Source of the DNA: Azotimanducus sp965199815 | Lineage (GTDB): Bacteria > Pseudomonadota > Gammaproteobacteria > Pseudomonadales > Azotimanducaceae | DNA: 64,000 bases | Assembly (NCBI GenBank): GCA_965199815.1 | Contig: CBDATE010000024.1 | Coordinates: 532,307 to 596,306, forward strand | Reading direction: 5' to 3' | Shown: positions 17,382-24,727 of the stretch, in pieces | Layout: each line of letters opens with the position of its first letter | Numbering within the stretch: position 1 is the stretch's first letter | Position numbers and translations under genes: made by a program | Notes under the pieces: model-generated | Database searches by the model: none | Told to the model about the DNA's origin: nothing | What the model saw: only the letters and a program-made list of their open reading frames with translations

Positions 17382-18392
17382 ATGACCCCTGAAAAACGCA
17401 TCGCCATCACTCTGCCCGCCAGCCCGCGTGTGGAAGATACTCTCAATCTGGTGACGGCTTCGGAACAGGCCGGATTCACCGATGCCTGGTTTGCCGATGG
17501 CTCGGCACCGGATTCACTCACCCTCGTGGCCGCACTCTCGCAGCGGACCAGCCGCATACGCATAGGTACCGCCGTCACGCCCGTGTTCACGCGAACGCCA
17601 GCCGTGCTCGCCGCCACCGCCAACGCTCTGGGACAACTCATGCCGGGTCGCTTCATCATGGGCCTCGGCTCATCAAGCCATACGATTGTGGAAGGGTGGA
17701 ATGGCATTCCTTTCGAGAAACCCCTGACGCGTGTGCGCGAAACGCTTGAAATCATTCGTTCCATGCTGCGCGGCGAAAAGTCCAGCTTCGCGCTCGACAC
17801 GCTGCACAGCCATGGCTATCGACAAATGCCACTCGCTGACCCGCCACCCATCTACCTCGCCGGGCTCAGGCCGAAGATGATCGAAATGGGCGCTGAACTC
17901 GCCGACGGGTTGATCTTCAACCTGTGGCCGAAAGCCGCACTCGCCAGGATGCTCGAGCATGTGGCGGTGGGCGCAAGTCGCGCCAACAAGGATGCGAACA
18001 GCATTGAAATCGTCAATCGCGCCATGGTACTGGTAACCGATGACAAGGCGGATGCGCGCAACAGGTTTCGCGCCGCCTTCGCGCCTTATTACGCGACACC
18101 GGTCTATAACGAGTTTCTCAAGTGGGCCGGGCATGAATCCGAAGCCGCCGAAATTCGCGCGGGCTGGGCCGAGAAGGACCGTACTCGCACCTCCGGTGCG
18201 CTGACCGATGCGCTGATTGACGAAATTGCGGTAATTGGCAGCGCCGAAGAATGTCAGGCGCGCATTCGCTGGAATATCGAATCCGGTGTGCACACCAACA
18301 TCATTGCTCCGCTCGTGGCGAGCCCGGAGGAGATGCAGCAAACTTTCGCAGCCTTCGCACCCGAGTGCTTCAATATCACCGCAAGCCTTTGA
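17382..18392 (+). CDS. LLM-class flavin/F420-dependent oxidoreductase
   Basis: A 336-residue luciferase-like superfamily protein, only distantly similar to the one at 14995. Typical segments are LVTASEQAGFTDAWFADGSA, SRIRIGTAVTPVFTRTPAV and LMPGRFIMGLGSSSHTIVEGWNG. Cofactor and substrate are not evident. The ATG at 17382 fits the family N-terminus (KRIAITLPASPR). It is transcribed away from the phosphotransferase gene and converges with ccmI; the 31-bp gap shows no strong terminator. Confidence 0.9.
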   Translation: MTPEKRIAITLPASPRVEDTLNLVTASEQAGFTDAWFADGSAPDSLTLVAALSQRTSRIRIGTAVTPVFTRTPAVLAATANALGQLMPGRFIMGLGSSSHTIVEGWNGIPFEKPLTRVRETLEIIRSMLRGEKSSFALDTLHSHGYRQMPLADPPPIYLAGLRPKMIEMGAELADGLIFNLWPKAALARMLEHVAVGASRANKDANSIEIVNRAMVLVTDDKADARNRFRAAFAPYYATPVYNEFLKWAGHESEAAEIRAGWAEKDRTRTSGALTDALIDEIAVIGSAEECQARIRWNIESGVHTNIIAPLVASPEEMQQTFAAFAPECFNITASL

Positions 18393-18423
18393 TATAAGTT
18401 GCTTTTTAATTGAGGAACTTGCG

Positions 18424-19446
18424 TCAATCCGCGCGCAGGTGAAGTTCCGTCTCGATTGCATTGCCACTCAGTTCAATCGCGCCGGACGAGACCTCGATAT
18501 CTCCCTCGGCAGGAACAGCGTCTCCCGAGAAGGCGATACGCGCCAGCACCTCCACGCGCCTGGCACTCGATAGCCTGTTGCTCTCCAGCATGGCATCGGC
18601 ATCCGACAGACTGAGGCGCACGGGCAGATCTGCAAACCTCAAGCGCTTGACAGCGAGCGGCGGACGCGCCCGGTCGAGGTCGCGTACCAGCACAAATACC
18701 GGCGTATCCGGTGTTGATTCGATGTCTCGAGATGCCGACACGGCGATGCCAATACGCACAGCCTCCACGGACTGCTCCACCACCGTCGCTGATTGTGGCG
18801 ACTCAGCCTGGGTTACCCCCTGGGCTACCCCACCCGCTGTACCCGCTCCCTGCCCGAGTTCCTGCGCGAAGGCAGCACCGCGCGGTGTTGCCGCGTATTG
18901 CGGCCACAGGGACATGAACGCCTGCTGATCTTGCCGGCGCAGGGCATCAAGCACCAGCATTTCGAGCAGAATCGGATCCTCTGAATCGAGCAAACTGCCC
19001 GCGAGATGTCTTTCGTCCTCCCCGAACACCCCATCTCGTGCCAGAAAGTCGCTGCGCACAAAGGCCAGGTCAACCTCGGCATCCTCGACCCCTTGCTCGC
19101 GAAGATCGAGAAAGACGCGTCGCGCCGCCTCGAATTCTTCGTCAGCGAGCAGTGTGTGTCCCAGAAGATAGGCGTATTCAGGCTTGTCCGTCATATCCTG
19201 CAAGAGATGCCGCAACCTGGCGCGCGCCTCGGTGTCCGATGCTCCCGATGCCATGATTTCGAGTTGTACCCGATGCACCTGCACTTCTCGCCAGGCTCCG
19301 AGTTGCAGATAGGCGAAGACGGCAAGGCTGCTGATGCCGAGTGCTGCCAGCAGAGGTCTGCGCCATCCCGCGTCGCGGTTTCGGACAAACGCCAGAGATG
19401 TCCCGAGCAAGACGACAAAGCCGACAATGTCCAGCAGTGCGCTCAT
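18424..19446 (-). CDS. ccmI: Cytochrome c maturation protein CcmI (TPR type)
   Basis: A 340-residue membrane protein that in System I chaperones apocytochrome c to the heme lyase CcmFH. It has a first transmembrane helix (LLDIVGFVVLLGTSLAFV), a short loop, a second helix (PLLAALGISSLAVFAYLQLG) and a TPR-rich periplasmic part containing KPEYAYLLGHTLLADEEFEAA. The C-terminal domain (residues 220-340) carries CcmI-type beta segments. The ATG overlaps the ccmH stop by 4 bp. It is the last gene of the ccmCDEFGHI run. Confidence 0.88.
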   Translation of the reverse strand: MSALLDIVGFVVLLGTSLAFVRNRDAGWRRPLLAALGISSLAVFAYLQLGAWREVQVHRVQLEIMASGASDTEARARLRHLLQDMTDKPEYAYLLGHTLLADEEFEAARRVFLDLREQGVEDAEVDLAFVRSDFLARDGVFGEDERHLAGSLLDSEDPILLEMLVLDALRRQDQQAFMSLWPQYAATPRGAAFAQELGQGAGTAGGVAQGVTQAESPQSATVVEQSVEAVRIGIAVSASRDIESTPDTPVFVLVRDLDRARPPLAVKRLRFADLPVRLSLSDADAMLESNRLSSARRVEVLARIAFSGDAVPAEGDIEVSSGAIELSGNAIETELHLRAD

Positions 19447-19874
19447 GCGTTCGTTCGGGAGGGCGTTCGACCAAGCCTGCGCCAGAGCAATACGCAGGCT
19501 GCCGTGAACAGCAGCACTGGCGCGGCCCACAAGGTCAACATCAGACCGCGAACGGGCGGTGCATAGAGCACGAAGTCACCATAGCGCTCAGAAATCCAGT
19601 CACGAATCTCTGCATCCGAGTGTCCGCGGGCAAGCATTCGATATACCTGCCGCCTGAGGTCCCGAGCAACGGGCGCATCGGAGCCCGCCAGACTGGTGTT
19701 CTGGCAGACGGGACAACGAAAGTCATCAAGCAGCGTTCGGTAGCGATGCTCGAGCGCCGGATCCTCGAACGACAGGCCATCAATGGAGCTTGCGCCAAGG
19801 TGTGAGATACCGGTGAGCAGGCATAACACAAACAGCCCGCAGGACACCCTGATGATGCACACGCCGGGATTCAT
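19443..19874 (-). CDS. ccmH: Cytochrome c maturation protein CcmH
   Basis: A 143-residue thiol-reductase subunit of the heme lyase complex. Its active site is Cys54-Pro-Val-Cys57 in DDFRCPVCQNTSLAGSDAPVA, the CcmH signature, and the HSDAEIRDWISERYGDFVLY segment is also typical. An N-terminal signal/anchor and a C-terminal membrane helix (LTLWAAPVLLFTAACVLLW) bracket it. It overlaps both ccmG and ccmI by 4 bp. Confidence 0.95.
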   Translation of the reverse strand: MNPGVCIIRVSCGLFVLCLLTGISHLGASSIDGLSFEDPALEHRYRTLLDDFRCPVCQNTSLAGSDAPVARDLRRQVYRMLARGHSDAEIRDWISERYGDFVLYAPPVRGLMLTLWAAPVLLFTAACVLLWRRLGRTPSRTNA

Positions 19875-20515
19875 GGTGCCGGGGGTGCCGGGGGTGCCGG
19901 GGGTGCCGGAGGTGCCGGGGGTATCGGAGGTGCCGGAGGTATCGGGGGTGCCGGAGGTGTCGGAGGTGTCGGAGGTGACCGGATTCGTTGTGCCAGGTGC
20001 GGCCTGAAGTCCTGCTCGAAAACCTGTCTCGTCAACGCCCCGGTGTGATGCACCACCACCAGACCGCCAGCATTCACCAACAGGGTTTCGGGTACGCCTG
20101 TGACGGCAAGCCCGAGACGCGCGTCGCCATCGACATCGAACCCGACGCGATGATACGGATTGCCGAGTTCACGCAAAAACGCCTGCGCCGCCTCATAGCT
20201 ATCCCAGGTGTTGACACCGAAGATCGGAATCTGTTCTTCTCGTCCTATGCGCATCAACTCGCCATGCTCTTCGCGGCAGGGCGCACACCAACTGCCCCAC
20301 AAATTCACCAACAACCAATCACCAAGGTAGTCTCGCGGCCCGACAAGCTGCACCGGGTCGCCAAGTGCGGGCAGTTCGAGTTGCGGGATCTGCTTGCCCA
20401 GCATGGGCCTGAGTGCCTTGTCGCCAGCTTCCGGGTCGAGTATGTGCAATATGAACACAAGCCCGAGGCCGAGCAGCAGCGCGAGCGGCAGGAAGTGCAC
20501 AAGACGCCTCGGCAT
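19871..20515 (-). CDS. ccmG: Thiol:disulfide interchange protein CcmG/DsbE with proline-rich tail
   Basis: A 214-residue membrane-anchored thioredoxin that reduces apocytochrome c before heme attachment. A transmembrane helix spans about 8-25. The active site is WCAPC (Cys77, Cys80) within LLVNLWGSWCAPCREEH, and the cis-proline is in VTGVPETLLV. Residues 1-180 are a normal CcmG. Residues 181-214 are an added tail of PPAPP/PPTPP/PPIPP triplets coded by a 9-bp tandem repeat, a feature that CcmG proteins do not normally have. The start overlaps the ccmF stop by one base (TGATG), and the stop overlaps ccmH by 4 bp. Confidence 0.95.
   Translation of the reverse strand: MPRRLVHFLPLALLLGLGLVFILHILDPEAGDKALRPMLGKQIPQLELPALGDPVQLVGPRDYLGDWLLVNLWGSWCAPCREEHGELMRIGREEQIPIFGVNTWDSYEAAQAFLRELGNPYHRVGFDVDGDARLGLAVTGVPETLLVNAGGLVVVHHTGALTRQVFEQDFRPHLAQRIRSPPTPPTPPAPPIPPAPPIPPAPPAPPAPPAPPAP
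19877..19978. repeat. 9-bp GGTGCCGGG tandem repeat in the ccmG 3' end
   Basis: About eleven copies of GGTGCCGGG, GGTGCCGGA, GGTATCGGA and related units run back to back, encoding the Pro-Pro-Ala/Thr/Ile tail of CcmG. The unit length keeps the frame. Confidence 0.9.
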
Positions 20516-22446
20516 CAGTCAGCGCTGACTTCGGCGATGGCCTCATGCCTGTGCACAGGAAGCCGACGCATGAGCAGGATATGGGCGAGTCCACCGAATG
20601 CCATGATGAGCGCACCGAGCCATATCCAGCGCACGAAGGGTTTGACCTGAATGCGCAGGGTCCAGCGGCCATCCTTGATGCGCGTACCGAGCGACAGGTA
20701 CACATCCTCGATCAATGACGGGCGAATGGCCGCCTCGGTCATGATCTGCCCGCCGGAATCATAGCGACGCTTTTCTGGCGTGAGCGTGAAGAACTCGCCC
20801 GACGCATCGGTCGCGGTGACCCGAACACGCGCCTGGTCGGCCAGGTAATTGGCTCCGGCCACCTCCTCCACGCCCTGAAACTCGAAGCGATACCCACCCA
20901 CATCGAGCGACTCACCCACACCCATGGCGAGGTCCCGCTCCACCGAATACTGACTGGTCAGACCAATGCCTGCAAGGGCGCAGGCAAAGCCCGTATGCGC
21001 CACCCACATGCCGATACGCCGGGCAAAATCTCTCGGCCGGGAACAGATCTGGGCCACTACGCCGAGCACCAGCCAGCTGCCCATGCCGATAGAACCCACC
21101 GCCACGGGGTGCACCGTACCCGTCACCAGCAGAGGCAAAACCAGCCCGAGACCCAGAGCGCCCAACCCGAGCAGGCCGAGTTGTCGCATATCGGGCAGGA
21201 TCTGCCCTCCCCAGCGCGTCCATTGCCCAATGCCCATGGCCAGGCTCAGGAGCAGCATCAAGGGGACAAACACCAGATTGAAATACGGCGGCCCCACAGA
21301 TACCTTCTCATCGGTGAGAAACTCGTGCAGCAATGGATAGAGTGTGCCGAGAAAGACGACTGCGGTAGATACCATGAGCAGCGCATTGTTCACCAGCACC
21401 CAGAATTCACGTGCGCTGAAGGCGTATCTGGCCGCGGCACCAAAGCTCGGTGCGCGCCAGGCAAACAGCGCCAGCCCCGTACCCAGACTGGCCAGCAGCA
21501 GGAGCAACACAAACAGCCCGCGCTCAGGGTCAAGCGCAAAGGCATGTACCGAAGTGAGTATGCCAGAGCGCACGAGAAATGCACCGAGCAGCGACAGGCC
21601 GCATCCAAGAATCGCCAGGAGCAGTGTCCAGCCGGGAAATACCCCGCGCAGCCGAGTCGCCGCCAGCGAGTGCAGCAGCGCAGTACCCACCAGCCAGGGC
21701 ATGAAGGATGCATTCTCCACCGGATCCCAGAACCACCACCCACCCCAGCCGAGTTCGTAGTAGGCCCACCAGCTTCCGAGGGTGATGCCCAGCGTCAGAA
21801 ATATCCAGGGGATGAGGACAAAGGGTTGCATGGGCGCTGCGAAGGCCCGCCCTCGCGGGCCATGAATCAGTACCGACACGGCCATGGAGAAGGGCACCGC
21901 AAAGCCGACATAGCCAACATAGAGCATGGGCGGGTGCACAATGAGCGCAAGGTCTTGCAGCAAGGGGTTCAAGTCATTGCCTTCGCCTGGCACGAACGGC
22001 AGGGCGCGCTCGAAGGGGCTGCTCGAGAGCAGCATGAAGAGCAGGAATCCGGTCATCAGCACGGACATCGTCGGCACCGCATACCCGAGTTCCGCCGCAG
22101 CACCTCGACGCAGCGCCAAGGCCAGCGCCAGCATCCAGGCAGCCGATACCAGGCACCAGAGCAGGAAAGAGCCCTCGTGCGCTCCCCACACCGCACTCAG
22201 CTTGAACCAGACAGGGAGGCTCGTGTGGCTGTTCTCTGCCACGTACAGGATGGAGAAGTCGTCTTGCCAGAAGGCATGAGACAACAACACGAAGGCCAGT
22301 AGCACGAGCGCCGTGACACCCGTACACAGGCGCACATCGGTGGAAATGCGCCCGTAACCGAAACGCTGAAGAATCGGATTGCTCCACAGGATGATGGACA
22401 ACCCAAGCGCAAGCAGGAGCGCAAAGAGAGCGTATTCGGCGGTCAT
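20515..22446 (-). CDS. ccmF: Heme lyase subunit CcmF
   Basis: A 643-residue polytopic inner-membrane protein that, with CcmH and CcmI, attaches heme to apocytochrome c. The tryptophan-rich heme-handling motif is WGGWWFWDPVENASFMPWL, preceded by the conserved GSWWAYYELGWG segment. Another CcmF hallmark is VWGAHEGSFLLWCLV near the N-terminus. The length is normal. It starts two bases after the ccmE stop and overlaps ccmG by one base. Confidence 0.97.
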   Translation of the reverse strand: MTAEYALFALLLALGLSIILWSNPILQRFGYGRISTDVRLCTGVTALVLLAFVLLSHAFWQDDFSILYVAENSHTSLPVWFKLSAVWGAHEGSFLLWCLVSAAWMLALALALRRGAAAELGYAVPTMSVLMTGFLLFMLLSSSPFERALPFVPGEGNDLNPLLQDLALIVHPPMLYVGYVGFAVPFSMAVSVLIHGPRGRAFAAPMQPFVLIPWIFLTLGITLGSWWAYYELGWGGWWFWDPVENASFMPWLVGTALLHSLAATRLRGVFPGWTLLLAILGCGLSLLGAFLVRSGILTSVHAFALDPERGLFVLLLLLASLGTGLALFAWRAPSFGAAARYAFSAREFWVLVNNALLMVSTAVVFLGTLYPLLHEFLTDEKVSVGPPYFNLVFVPLMLLLSLAMGIGQWTRWGGQILPDMRQLGLLGLGALGLGLVLPLLVTGTVHPVAVGSIGMGSWLVLGVVAQICSRPRDFARRIGMWVAHTGFACALAGIGLTSQYSVERDLAMGVGESLDVGGYRFEFQGVEEVAGANYLADQARVRVTATDASGEFFTLTPEKRRYDSGGQIMTEAAIRPSLIEDVYLSLGTRIKDGRWTLRIQVKPFVRWIWLGALIMAFGGLAHILLMRRLPVHRHEAIAEVSAD

Positions 22447-22447
22447 A

Positions 22448-22885
22448 TCAGAGGCTGTGTCCCGCGCGCTGCATCATCTCGGCAAGCTCCGGAGGCATGT
22501 AATTCTCGTCATGTTTGGCGAGCAGGGACTCGGCTACGAACACTCCTTCGCTCGTCAGGCGTCCGGTGGCAATAACGCCCTGCCCTTCGCGAAACAGATC
22601 CGGCAGGATGCCCTGATACCGTACTGCAAAGCTCGCACCTTCAAGGTCGGTCACTCTGAACTGCACACGCAATCCGCCATCCATGTATTCGAGGCTGTCA
22701 GCTGCAACCATGCCGCCTGCTCGAATGCGTCGTTCGACAGGTGCCTCCCCCGACACCACCTGCGTCGGGGGATAAAACAGATTCAGGTTCTGGTCGAGTG
22801 CCAGCAGTGCGAGTGTGGCGGCGAGACCCACGCCTGCCAGCAGGCACAGCACCATGATCAGGCGACGACGTCTGAGTGGCGGCAT
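22448..22885 (-). CDS. ccmE: Periplasmic heme chaperone CcmE
   Basis: A 145-residue membrane-anchored OB-fold protein that binds heme covalently and carries it to CcmF. The heme-binding His125 and nearby Tyr129 are in LLAKHDENYMPPE, matching E. coli His130/Tyr134. An N-terminal basic stretch and a membrane helix (IMVLCLLAGVGLAATLALLAL) precede the domain. The start overlaps the ccmD stop (TGATG). Confidence 0.97.
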   Translation of the reverse strand: MPPLRRRRLIMVLCLLAGVGLAATLALLALDQNLNLFYPPTQVVSGEAPVERRIRAGGMVAADSLEYMDGGLRVQFRVTDLEGASFAVRYQGILPDLFREGQGVIATGRLTSEGVFVAESLLAKHDENYMPPELAEMMQRAGHSL

Positions 22886-23145
22886 CAGTCGCGTTCCTCA
22901 CCTGCGTCTTGACCTGCGGTTCGCCGGGCTTCGCCCACCTGTCCCACAACGCCCTCTTCCAGCGCCTCGTCCTCGTGCTGCATCGCGAGTTCACGCTCGG
23001 CCTGCAGCCTGCGCTTGAAGGCTCTCCAGCGTATCCGGGGCGCGACGGCCATGAGCGCAATAATCGCAATGGCAATACCCCAGGCGCTCCACACATAGAG
23101 ACCGTGTCCGCCCATATCGAAGAAGGTAGCGAGTGACTGCATCAT
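22885..23145 (-). CDS. ccmD: Cytochrome c maturation protein CcmD
   Basis: A small membrane protein that helps release heme-loaded CcmE from CcmC. The conserved FFDMGGHGLYVWSAWG motif and a single transmembrane helix (IAIAIIALMAVAP) identify it. At 86 residues it is somewhat longer than usual because of an acidic C-terminal extension after the basic RRLQAERE segment. Start and stop each overlap a neighbour by one base. Confidence 0.93.
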   Translation of the reverse strand: MMQSLATFFDMGGHGLYVWSAWGIAIAIIALMAVAPRIRWRAFKRRLQAERELAMQHEDEALEEGVVGQVGEARRTAGQDAGEERD

Positions 23146-23891
23146 CAGCGTAGCCGGTGTGCATCAAGCTGGCGCATGTCGAGCTCGACGCGCATGGCCA
23201 TGAGCAGGAAACAGCCAAACAGACTGTAGAGCGCGACCACGTTTACCAGCAACGGAAGCCACATGACAGCCGGCATGGCAGGTGCTTCGGTGAGGGAAAA
23301 ACTCGCTGGCTGATGCAGTGTGAGCCACCAATCCACCGAATACTTGATGACAGGCAGATTGACCAGCCCGACCACCACCAGCATGGCCGAGGCGCGCGCG
23401 GCGAACGCCTGACGACCAAGCGCCCGACGCAAGGCCATCACCCCCAGATACAGGAACAGCAGAATCACCATGGACAGGGTGCGCGCATCGGATACCCACC
23501 AGGCACCCCAGGTCGGCTTGCCCCAGATGGCACCGCTCGTCAGCGAGACGAGGGTGAATCCGGCACCAAGCGGTGCAGCACAACGGATGCATATGTCTGC
23601 CAACTTGACGCGCCAGACCAGTACGGCAAGCGCGGCAGCGCCCATGAGCAGATAGCAGGATTGCGCCAGAAAAGATGCCGGCACGTGTATATAGATGATG
23701 CGGAAACTCCCGCCTTGCTGGTAATCCTCGGGCGCAAACCCAAGCCCCCACAGGCTGCCGAGCACAAACAACGACAAGCCAATCCATCCGAGCAGCAGCT
23801 GAACGGGGCGCGCCTTGTCCAGGAACCAGGGCGGTGACGCGAGGCTCCTGGCTGTGGTTGTCACACGTTGGCGAAGATTCTCGAACATCAT
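23145..23891 (-). CDS. ccmC: Heme handling protein CcmC
   Basis: A 248-residue six-helix membrane protein that loads heme onto CcmE. The two heme-ligand histidines are in YIHVPASFLAQ (about His69) and TLHQPASF (about His193). The tryptophan-rich motif is WGKPTWGAWWVSDARTLS; E. coli has WVWDARLTS here, so one Trp is replaced by Ser and the Leu-Thr order differs. Two adjacent ATG codons (23891, 23888) follow AGGTTTG; a TTG one codon earlier is less likely. It is the first ccm gene of the cluster: ccmA and ccmB are not upstream, where csiV and mfd are found instead. Confidence 0.95.
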   Translation of the reverse strand: MMFENLRQRVTTTARSLASPPWFLDKARPVQLLLGWIGLSLFVLGSLWGLGFAPEDYQQGGSFRIIYIHVPASFLAQSCYLLMGAAALAVLVWRVKLADICIRCAAPLGAGFTLVSLTSGAIWGKPTWGAWWVSDARTLSMVILLFLYLGVMALRRALGRQAFAARASAMLVVVGLVNLPVIKYSVDWWLTLHQPASFSLTEAPAMPAVMWLPLLVNVVALYSLFGCFLLMAMRVELDMRQLDAHRLR

Positions 23892-23908
23892 CAAACCTGT
23901 CTCGGCCT

Positions 23909-24727
23909 TTAACGAAACTCCGGTGGCATATCCACGGGATCAACACGCAAGATCACGCCCATCATGGGGTGGTCGAAGTAATACGCTCGCGACAGGCGCA
24001 TGGGGCGAGTGATAGCCAACTCGGCGTAGCCGTTCGTCAACGGACGCCACATGGATACCTCGGCACGCACGAAATCCTGGCGCGAGATACCGAGAATGCC
24101 AACCTCTTCCTCCTGCCCACCATGCAGTAACACCGGATACGGCTGGGCAGCAACGGGTTGAACCCAGGCTGCGTGCATGATTACCCTGAGCTGCCTTTCC
24201 CGTTCAATCCTGCGCAGCGCCGCTGCGAGGTTCCACTTGTCCGCATCCATCTGCACGAAACAATTGCCGAGCAAATTGCTGTACCAGCTTCTGTAGGCTT
24301 CCCACAGGGGTTCAGCTTGCGAAGTCACTTCGACCTGTGGCTGTGGGCGCGTTTGTACCCGAGGCATGTCCTGCACATCTGATTGCAGTTCCTGTTCGCT
24401 CGGAGCCACCAGATGTGGCTCGATACGCGCCCATTCATCAACAAACCAGGATGTGTCGGGAGAATGCAACACGGAGGCATCGCGAATGCTGACCAGCCCC
24501 GGCGGAAATCTTCTCGGCACATCAATGCGCAAGTCCTCGTGACCGACTCCCGTCCGGTTCGTGCCCTGAGCATCGGCCTCGCGGGTGAAGAGAATGACCT
24601 CGACCTGCACATAGGCATCCGGGTCGAAGTCATCAAAACCCTGCACATCCCGGTCCGGCAACGCGACTGACATGGACGGCAGGAGCGCCATCGCGAGTAT
24701 CAGTACCGGATTCACAATACACTTCAT
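23909..24727 (-). CDS. csiV: CsiV-family exported protein
   Basis: A 272-residue protein with a signal peptide (VNPVLILAMALLPSMSVA). The start of the mature protein, YVQVEVILFTREADAQG, is the pattern by which CsiV-family proteins are recognised, and the C-terminal part (QDFVRAEVSMWRP, YYFDHPMMGVILRVDP) fits. In Vibrio, CsiV binds peptidoglycan and is essential for growth; the gene is next to mfd in several gammaproteobacteria, as here. The ATG overlaps the mfd stop by 4 bp. It lies 17 bp before ccmC, so mfd, csiV and the ccm genes may share a transcript. Confidence 0.8.
   Translation of the reverse strand: MKCIVNPVLILAMALLPSMSVALPDRDVQGFDDFDPDAYVQVEVILFTREADAQGTNRTGVGHEDLRIDVPRRFPPGLVSIRDASVLHSPDTSWFVDEWARIEPHLVAPSEQELQSDVQDMPRVQTRPQPQVEVTSQAEPLWEAYRSWYSNLLGNCFVQMDADKWNLAAALRRIERERQLRVIMHAAWVQPVAAQPYPVLLHGGQEEEVGILGISRQDFVRAEVSMWRPLTNGYAELAITRPMRLSRAYYFDHPMMGVILRVDPVDMPPEFR

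Noticed and set aside
20995..22302. A 435-codon open frame on the plus strand
   Set aside because: Antisense to ccmF, whose identity is certain; the frame is Gln/Arg-rich without domains.
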